Assembly: GCA_903905665.1 (NCBI GenBank)
Contig: CAIVHJ010000206.1
Span: 1 to 10,262, forward strand
DNA: 10,262 nucleotides
Source of the DNA: an uncultured Phycisphaerales bacterium
GTDB lineage: Bacteria; Planctomycetota; Phycisphaerae; UBA1845; CAIVHJ01
Reading direction: 5' to 3'
The translations under genes were made by a program, and so were the position numbers. Positions within the stretch are counted from its first letter, which is position 1. Each line of letters opens with the position of its first letter. Below are positions 6,097-10,262 of the stretch, piece by piece. The notes beneath the pieces are model-generated. The model saw only the letters and a program-made list of their open reading frames with translations. It was not told the DNA's origin and did not search any database.

Positions 6097-7836
6097 ATGG
6101 GAAGATTACAGTACCAAAAGCTCGGCTGGGTGTGTTTTTCCGTGATGATTTCGATGGGCGCGGGGTGTGCGTCGTCGCCGACCATCATGCCGATGGTGCG
6201 CGAGGGGGAATATGGTCAAGCGAGGATGCGTTTGACAACGCATCTATCGAACGACAAAAGCGACCGGTCGTATATGCTGGATCGCATGAAATTGTGCATG
6301 ATGGATTTGGCGGATGGTTTGCCGGATTCGGCCGAGCCGACGGTCAACGAAGCATTCGAGATTTTGCGGACGCAGGGAATCAACGACGACAAAACGGTGG
6401 CCTGCGTGGTGCTGAACGAGCGAGTGAAATTCTGGAAAGGCGAGCCGTTTGAACAGGCGATGATGTTGTGCGAGATCGCGGTTCAGAAGTCGATGCGCGG
6501 CGAGTGGGACAACGCCAGAGCGGCGGCTTCTGCATCGCTGTTTTTGCTGAAGGATTTTGGAGAAAACGAGCACGGTCAGAAGAAATCGACCGAGGAAATC
6601 GCGCGATCGGCCGCGGCGTCCGAATCCAAGCCGAATCAGAAGGGAAGGAAGAACTCATCGGATGGACCGGCGCGATCGGGGGACTATTTCGACGCGGGAT
6701 ATCAGGCGGTCAAGAGCAACTTTGCACTGGGATACCTGATGAACGGTTTGGCGAATGTCGCGCTGGACCGCAGCGACGAAGCCGAAGAAAACTTCCGGGA
6801 TGCCCTGCAATTCAACCCGGGATTAAGCAACGTGGTGGAGCGGATTCGAAATCGGCAATGCAACACGATTCTTGTCGTATCGTACGGGCTGGGGCCGCGA
6901 AAGATCGCTTATGGCCCCGATCGGGTGTTCTCGAAATTCGAACCTTGGCCGGATTGGCCGCGGGATCAGCGCTCGTTGCGTGTGACAATCGGATCGGAGC
7001 GAGCCGCTGAGTCGTTTTGTCCCGCCTGCGATCTGAACACGATGGCGGATGATCATAGATGGAACAACATGGAGGATGTACGAGTCGCCAAAAGTGTGCT
7101 GGGATCGGCGTTGCTTTACGGCGGAGTTGCGACGGTGGGGATGTCGCACCGACGCGACGCTCAAATCGCGGGCCTCGCGATGATGGCAGCCGGAGCGATG
7201 ATGAAAGCCACGGCGTCCGCCGATACACGGTACTGCGAAATTGTGCCGCAACGAGTCTATGTGGCGCCCGTAACGATTGCACAAGCCGGTACGACCGTTG
7301 ATCTGCAAATCGAAGGCGATGCGTCGTCACGATTGGTTCTTCCGAATCTCAATCCGCCCGGCAGTTCGGAGAAAATACAGGTTCGTTCGGTTCGTCTTCC
7401 ACCGACGCATGGCGCGCCGAAATGGATGACAGCCGGGCGAGTTGTATACGCGAATGATACGTACAGCGGTTCCGTCGCTGGTGATGAATTACCGTACATT
7501 CTCGGCGGGCGTTGTGTGCGTCGTCCGACGGACGAGGTTCTGCAACATTATCAACAGGCGGGTTATCTGCAGGATTTGACGCTGATCGATCTGGAAAACC
7601 TGTATCGCGAGGAAGGAATTTTGTTGGACCTCCTGGAGGCACCGAGCGGGCGCGCCGGTTTGCATGTGTTGGAGGGGGGAGATTCGCTCGTGTGCCCGAT
7701 GGCGGGTTCGGTGGGATATGTTCGGTTGTTTTGTCAGGAGCATCCGCCGTATCGTCCAAAGAGCGATCGGGTGAAGGAACTCGCGCAAAAGATCAGTCGG
7801 CAACGAAGGATTACAGCGGCTCGTATGCATGAATAA
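6097..7836 (+). CDS. COG3014-like large lipoprotein with TPR-type helices
   Basis: 579 residues from this start. The signal peptide is residues 1-23, with likely lipidated Cys24 (MGAGC, non-canonical lipobox). Residues 107-153 (ERVKFWKGEPFEQAMMLCEI onward, then RGEWDNARAAASASLFLL) and 196-240 (FALGYLMNGLANVALDRSDE onward, ending FNP) read as paired TPR-like helices around a charged linker (156-195). ILVVSYGLGPRKIAYG (258-273) matches a motif I associate with the COG3014 family of LpoB-neighbour proteins. A Gly/Ala-rich segment (331-374) precedes ADTRYCEIVPQRVYVAP (375-391) and a beta-rich C-terminal part of about 190 residues whose function I do not recognise. The start is ambiguous. ATG 6097 gives a compact signal peptide with CAGGG 11 bases upstream. 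GTG 6055 adds 14 residues and overlaps the previous gene, but has no Shine-Dalgarno. Its place among LpoB/YcfL-like genes supports an envelope role; the molecular role is unknown. Confidence 0.68.
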   Translation: MGRLQYQKLGWVCFSVMISMGAGCASSPTIMPMVREGEYGQARMRLTTHLSNDKSDRSYMLDRMKLCMMDLADGLPDSAEPTVNEAFEILRTQGINDDKTVACVVLNERVKFWKGEPFEQAMMLCEIAVQKSMRGEWDNARAAASASLFLLKDFGENEHGQKKSTEEIARSAAASESKPNQKGRKNSSDGPARSGDYFDAGYQAVKSNFALGYLMNGLANVALDRSDEAEENFRDALQFNPGLSNVVERIRNRQCNTILVVSYGLGPRKIAYGPDRVFSKFEPWPDWPRDQRSLRVTIGSERAAESFCPACDLNTMADDHRWNNMEDVRVAKSVLGSALLYGGVATVGMSHRRDAQIAGLAMMAAGAMMKATASADTRYCEIVPQRVYVAPVTIAQAGTTVDLQIEGDASSRLVLPNLNPPGSSEKIQVRSVRLPPTHGAPKWMTAGRVVYANDTYSGSVAGDELPYILGGRCVRRPTDEVLQHYQQAGYLQDLTLIDLENLYREEGILLDLLEAPSGRAGLHVLEGGDSLVCPMAGSVGYVRLFCQEHPPYRPKSDRVKELAQKISRQRRITAARMHE

Positions 7837-7853
7837 ACAGAAAGGGGCAGAAA

Positions 7854-8252
7854 ATGACTCGTCAGTGGTATGCAGGGTTGTTAATCGTATGTCTGGGAAG
7901 TCTGGCGGGATGTGAGCATCGTCCGGCTCCCGCGCGAATGGATACGTTGGCGCCGAAACATTATCCGCAAATTACCGCGCTGGAAGGTCTGGACAGCGTC
8001 GTCGTCGTGAACGAGGTGGTGGTAACGCAGGGGCCGCCTCTGAAGGTCAGCGTCTCGGTGCGAAACGATGACGATACCGAACGATCGGTGCAGTATCGGT
8101 TTTTCTTCGTCGATCGGGAAAATCTGCCCGAAACTTCCGATACGGACTGGCATTTTCTCAAGCTGCCGGCGCGGACGCTGGTGTACTTGAAAGGTAACGC
8201 GATAGACAAAAAAGCCGTCGATTGGCGGCTGGAAATTCGGCCCGCTCGGTGA
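7854..8252 (+). CDS. YcfL-like (DUF1425) lipoprotein
   Basis: A 132-residue lipoprotein. The signal peptide ends in the canonical lipobox LAGC (Cys20). The single small beta-rich domain (about 45-130) matches the YcfL/DUF1425 pattern: a strand VVVVNEVVVTQGPPLKVSVS (49-68), the diagnostic VQYRFFFVDRENL (79-91; E. coli YcfL has VHYRFYWYDARGL), an acidic stretch leading to DWHFLKLPARTLVYLKG (98-114), and the closing strand VDWRLEIRP (122-130). In E. coli ycfL lies next to lpoB, and in vibrios and relatives next to a COG3014 gene, so this neighbourhood supports the call. The molecular function of YcfL is not established to my knowledge. The start is well supported by AAGGGG 6 bases upstream; the gene follows the COG3014-like gene by only 17 bases. 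Confidence 0.82.
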   Translation: MTRQWYAGLLIVCLGSLAGCEHRPAPARMDTLAPKHYPQITALEGLDSVVVVNEVVVTQGPPLKVSVSVRNDDDTERSVQYRFFFVDRENLPETSDTDWHFLKLPARTLVYLKGNAIDKKAVDWRLEIRPAR

Positions 8253-8289
8253 CGCGTTTTTTGTCAAACCGAGCAAGGAGTATCAAGCC

Positions 8290-9951
8290 ATGAAAGCACA
8301 TCGGGTGCTTTGGATCGCTGGAATCGTGTGTGGATTGAGTCTGTGTAACCTGGGCTGGGCTCAGCGCAAACCGGAAGCCCCACGTCTGGAAACGGAAGAA
8401 AAACCGCGCGAGTCGCTGGTCCCAGCCGATTTTCTGGAGGCATACCGGCGCGCGGATTCTCCTCGGCTGCTGATCTTTTCGTACGTGATTACCGTGGACG
8501 CGAATCAGCGGGAGGCGCTCAACGAGGTGGGCGTGGCGCAGATGTTCAACGCGCGACTGCGGAATCATTTTACCCACCCGGACATCACGTTGCTGGATCT
8601 TCCGATTACTGATCTTCAGAGCAAAACCGACTTCAGAAAACTAGCTTCAAGCGATCATCTGGGGGCTGCGGAATTGTTGTCGCGCGACACCGGCGCCGAC
8701 GTGGTGGTTTTGGTGATTCTGACGGAACAATCGGGCCGCGCCGACGGTGTGCGTTATGCAGCCTCGTACGATGTGGTCGATGTCAATCGGAATCATCGAA
8801 TCGGTCAGCATTCATGGGAGATGTCACCGGAGCTTTCGGACGGAACGATGGACGTAGTGCGGCTTGAGAAATACGCTCAGGCAGTGGCTCGACGGATTCG
8901 AGAGGATTTTGCGATCTATTACCCCTCCGCCAAAGGTGGCGTCGAACGCAAGTTCACCGTCAAAGTGACCGGCGTGCCCGGCGACAAATCCGTGGCACTG
9001 CGAGATGCGTTGCGGGCAATCAGCGGCGTGAAGGCGGACACGCGAGTGGATTACGACGGATCGGGGGACGCCGTGTTTGCGATGGACCTGCGTTACACCG
9101 GCGATCCGATTGTTCTGGCCGATGCGACGTCGAAGGCTTCTTCCAGAGTGCTCGGCAGGAAAGTCGTTTTTACGGTGTCGCGGCAGGGTTTGATCGCGCT
9201 GGAGGCGACGGCTCGTACTTCCAGTCCACAGGAACTGATTTTGTCCGGAGATCGCTCGTCTGGTTCGGAATCAGCCGAAGCACAATCGTTGCGGCAGCGC
9301 ATGGAACAGGCCTATCAGCGGGCCGGGGCCCCATCGATTGCCGTCATGGTCAATCAGGACGTCTATTGGACTCCGGAACTGAAGGAAGCGAAGACCGCGG
9401 AAAAACAGGCAGAATCCTCCGGCGGCGGGATGCAGGTCAACGTCGTGGTGGATTCCGTTGTGAATTCCGACCAACCATCGGATCCATCCGATACGTCAGG
9501 AACTGTCCAAAAACTGTCGGATGAGGAATTGCTCAACCGTCAGGAAATGGAAAACCGAATGTTGGAACGATTGCGCGGGATGAAAATTCACGTTCAGGAC
9601 CTCCAGCAGGCGTTGCGATTACTTGCCAAAGAAAAAAACTTTCAGACCGGGGTCTGGGATGATTTGCATTTGGCGCGGGTTTTGGGCGAGAAGGCTCGGG
9701 CGGATATCGTGATCTCCGGGTCAGGCCGAGTCCAGCGAAACGAATCTTCGGTCGAACTGGAATACACGTTTCGCGCCTATGCGCTTCACAGCGCCGAGGT
9801 TCTGGCCGCCGCGACGGTTTATGACAACACCATCGGAACCGGCACAACCGATCTTCATGCGCTCACGGATAAACTATCTGCACAAGCCGTCGGGAAACTT
9901 ATGCTCCAAATGATGGAATCGTGGGAACAACTTCCTCCGGCATCAAATTAA
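8290..9951 (+). CDS. Periplasmic protein with two CsgG/LpoB-like modules
   Basis: A 553-residue exported protein with a type I-like signal peptide (cleavage near GWA-Q at 24/25) and no lipobox, unlike its four upstream neighbours. Two segments follow the same plan. Module A (about 44-212) has FLEAYRRADSPRLLIFSYV, then SRDTGADVVVLVILTEQSG, then YDVVDVNRNHRIGQHSW and a helix AQAVARRIREDF. Module B (about 335-545) has MEQAYQRAGAPSIAVMVNQD, a long helical region (410-450), VLGEKARADIVISGSGRV, RAYALHSAEVLAAATV and a helix DKLSAQAVGKLM. This looks like a tandem CsgG/LpoB/TolB-N-type arrangement. Between them, residues 219-300 (VKVTGVPGDKSVALRDALRA onward, then SGVKADTRV) form a small alpha/beta domain reminiscent of DUF2066-type repeats (tentative). 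A Ser/Asp-rich linker (371-408) splits module B. AAGGAG lies 9 bases before the ATG. It is the last gene of the unit, 37 bases after the YcfL-like gene. Role unknown; a periplasmic partner of the lipoproteins is inference. Confidence 0.62.
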   Translation: MKAHRVLWIAGIVCGLSLCNLGWAQRKPEAPRLETEEKPRESLVPADFLEAYRRADSPRLLIFSYVITVDANQREALNEVGVAQMFNARLRNHFTHPDITLLDLPITDLQSKTDFRKLASSDHLGAAELLSRDTGADVVVLVILTEQSGRADGVRYAASYDVVDVNRNHRIGQHSWEMSPELSDGTMDVVRLEKYAQAVARRIREDFAIYYPSAKGGVERKFTVKVTGVPGDKSVALRDALRAISGVKADTRVDYDGSGDAVFAMDLRYTGDPIVLADATSKASSRVLGRKVVFTVSRQGLIALEATARTSSPQELILSGDRSSGSESAEAQSLRQRMEQAYQRAGAPSIAVMVNQDVYWTPELKEAKTAEKQAESSGGGMQVNVVVDSVVNSDQPSDPSDTSGTVQKLSDEELLNRQEMENRMLERLRGMKIHVQDLQQALRLLAKEKNFQTGVWDDLHLARVLGEKARADIVISGSGRVQRNESSVELEYTFRAYALHSAEVLAAATVYDNTIGTGTTDLHALTDKLSAQAVGKLMLQMMESWEQLPPASN

Positions 9952-9967
9952 AACGGACCCCTCAGAG

Positions 9968-9987
9968 CCTCCTGCGCCGGCAGGAGG
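9968..9987 (+). terminator. Hairpin after operon, probable terminator
   Basis: CCTCCTGC (9968-9975) pairs perfectly with GCAGGAGG (9980-9987) around GCCG. It starts 16 bases after the stop of the last operon gene and is followed by TTATTTCTGTT, a moderately T-rich tail. It is also the first of three related hairpins, so it is a repeat element that may double as a terminator. Confidence 0.5.
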
Positions 9988-10035
9988 TTATTTCTGTTCC
10001 CTTGTAGCCAACTCATCCATAACATGGCACAATCG

Positions 10036-10055
10036 CCCCCTGCGCCGACAGGAGG
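10036..10055. repeat. Second copy of GC-rich hairpin family
   Basis: CCCCCTG (10036-10042) faces CAGGAGG (10049-10055) with six of seven pairs possible and one C-A mismatch. The core CCTGCGCCGRCAGGAGGT is shared with the hairpin at 9968. The flanks differ, so only the stem-loop is conserved in this copy. Confidence 0.65.
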
Positions 10056-10083
10056 TAATGTCTATTTCCCCGCCCCAAAAAGC

Positions 10084-10120
10084 GTAGGGACATGAGTCCT
10101 TCTTTCCGACTCGTATCCCT
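10084..10120. repeat. Imperfect inverted repeat, also half of a direct repeat
   Basis: AGGGACATGAGTC (10086-10098) faces GACTCGTATCCCT (10108-10120) with two mismatches and one G-T wobble in the centre of the stem. The left arm and the bases after it (GTAGGGACATGAGTCCTTCTT, starting at 10084) recur with a few changes at 10241-10262, at the very end of the window. Confidence 0.6.
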
Positions 10121-10144
10121 TTTCGACCAGATTGTTAAGCGGTA

Positions 10145-10157
10145 GTCCCAACGGGAC
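10145..10157. repeat. Small GTCCC/GGGAC hairpin
   Basis: GTCCC (10145-10149) and GGGAC (10153-10157) are perfect complements around an AAC loop. Short hairpins of this kind recur in intergenic DNA of several environmental phyla; here it belongs to the surrounding repeat island. Confidence 0.5.
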
Positions 10158-10164
10158 ACGTGCG

Positions 10165-10208
10165 TCCACCCCTCAGAGCCCCCTGCGCAAGCAGGGGGCC
10201 TAGGTGGA
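10165..10208. repeat. Third copy of GC-rich hairpin, with extended outer stem
   Basis: The inner stem GCCCCCTGC (10178-10186) pairs perfectly with GCAGGGGGC (10191-10199) around a GCAA tetraloop. An outer stem TCCACC (10165-10170) with GGTGGA (10203-10208) encloses it. The sequence ACCCCTCAGAGCC (10168-10180) is identical to 9957-9969 before the first hairpin, so these are two copies of one longer element. Confidence 0.7.
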
Positions 10209-10215
10209 TGTGTAG

Positions 10216-10235
10216 GGGCACGGCATGCCGTGCCC
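10216..10235. repeat. Perfect 20-base palindrome GGGCACGGCA/TGCCGTGCCC
   Basis: The ten bases 10216-10225 are the exact reverse complement of 10226-10235 with no spacer. It follows GTAGG and is followed by a GAAGTGTAGGAATACGAGT unit. Palindromes of this form are, from memory, dispersed repeats in several uncultured or environmental bacterial phyla rather than operators. Confidence 0.75.
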
Positions 10236-10240
10236 GAAGT

Positions 10241-10262
10241 GTAGGAATACGAGTCCTTCTTC
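10241..10262. repeat. Second direct-repeat unit, cut by window end
   Basis: The unit GTAGGAATACGAGTCCTTCT at the window's end differs at only a few bases from the unit beginning at 10084. In the earlier copy an inverted partner follows; here the partner, if present, would lie beyond the window. Confidence 0.55.

Larger units (their letters stand above)
9952..10262. other. Repeat-rich intergenic island, no gene seen
   Basis: No reading frame with coding character occurs here. The stretch is built of short inverted and direct repeats: three related GC-rich hairpins, a GTCCC/GGGAC hairpin (10145-10157), a 20-base palindrome and two copies of a GTAGGRAYAYGAGTCCTTCTT-like unit. The last copy runs into the window edge, so the array may continue. 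Confidence 0.7.

Noticed and set aside
9957..10208. Short CRISPR array
   Set aside because: The repeated units are self-complementary hairpins of unequal spacing (68 and 142 bases between starts) with differing flanks, and there are no regular spacers or cas genes.

Overview
The window looks like chromosomal sequence from a Gram-negative, moderately GC-rich bacterium. The lipoprotein-heavy gene set and the intergenic repeat types (GC-rich hairpins, a 20-base GGGCACGGCA/TGCCGTGCCC palindrome, GTCCC/GGGAC hairpins) suggest a planctomycete-like (Phycisphaerae-type) or other deep-branching, possibly uncultured lineage. That placement is inference; no rRNA or other strong taxonomic marker is present.

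Left part (1-2297): positions 1-91 hold two GC-rich hairpins. They lie downstream of a minus-strand pair: an exported lipoprotein with four tandem PKD/Ig-like repeats (2137-926), then an AlkD-like HEAT-repeat protein (895-182). A 160-base divergent gap with a good sigma70-type promoter candidate leads into tilS.

Middle (2298-4547): tilS (tRNA(Ile)-lysidine synthase, plus strand) converges on a class II DAHP synthase gene (minus strand, first step of the shikimate pathway). Their 3' ends overlap by 33 bases. Both carry all the expected family motifs.

Right part (4548-9951): an AT-rich, non-coding 279-base gap precedes five closely spaced plus-strand genes, all for exported proteins. In order they are an LpoB-like lipoprotein, a second and divergent LpoB-like lipoprotein, a large COG3014-like TPR-type lipoprotein, a YcfL (DUF1425)-like lipoprotein, and a periplasmic protein with two CsgG/LpoB-like modules. 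Similar neighbourhoods (COG3014 - YcfL - LpoB) are known in gammaproteobacteria, where LpoB activates the peptidoglycan synthase PBP1b. The cluster therefore looks like an expanded cell-envelope operon and is the most interesting part of the window.

The final 311 bases (9952-10262) contain no gene. They hold three related GC-rich hairpins with a compensatory base-pair change, plus several other palindromes and a direct repeat, so this is a repeat-rich intergenic island. The first hairpin probably also terminates the envelope operon. No RNA gene, CRISPR array, insertion sequence or phage gene was seen.
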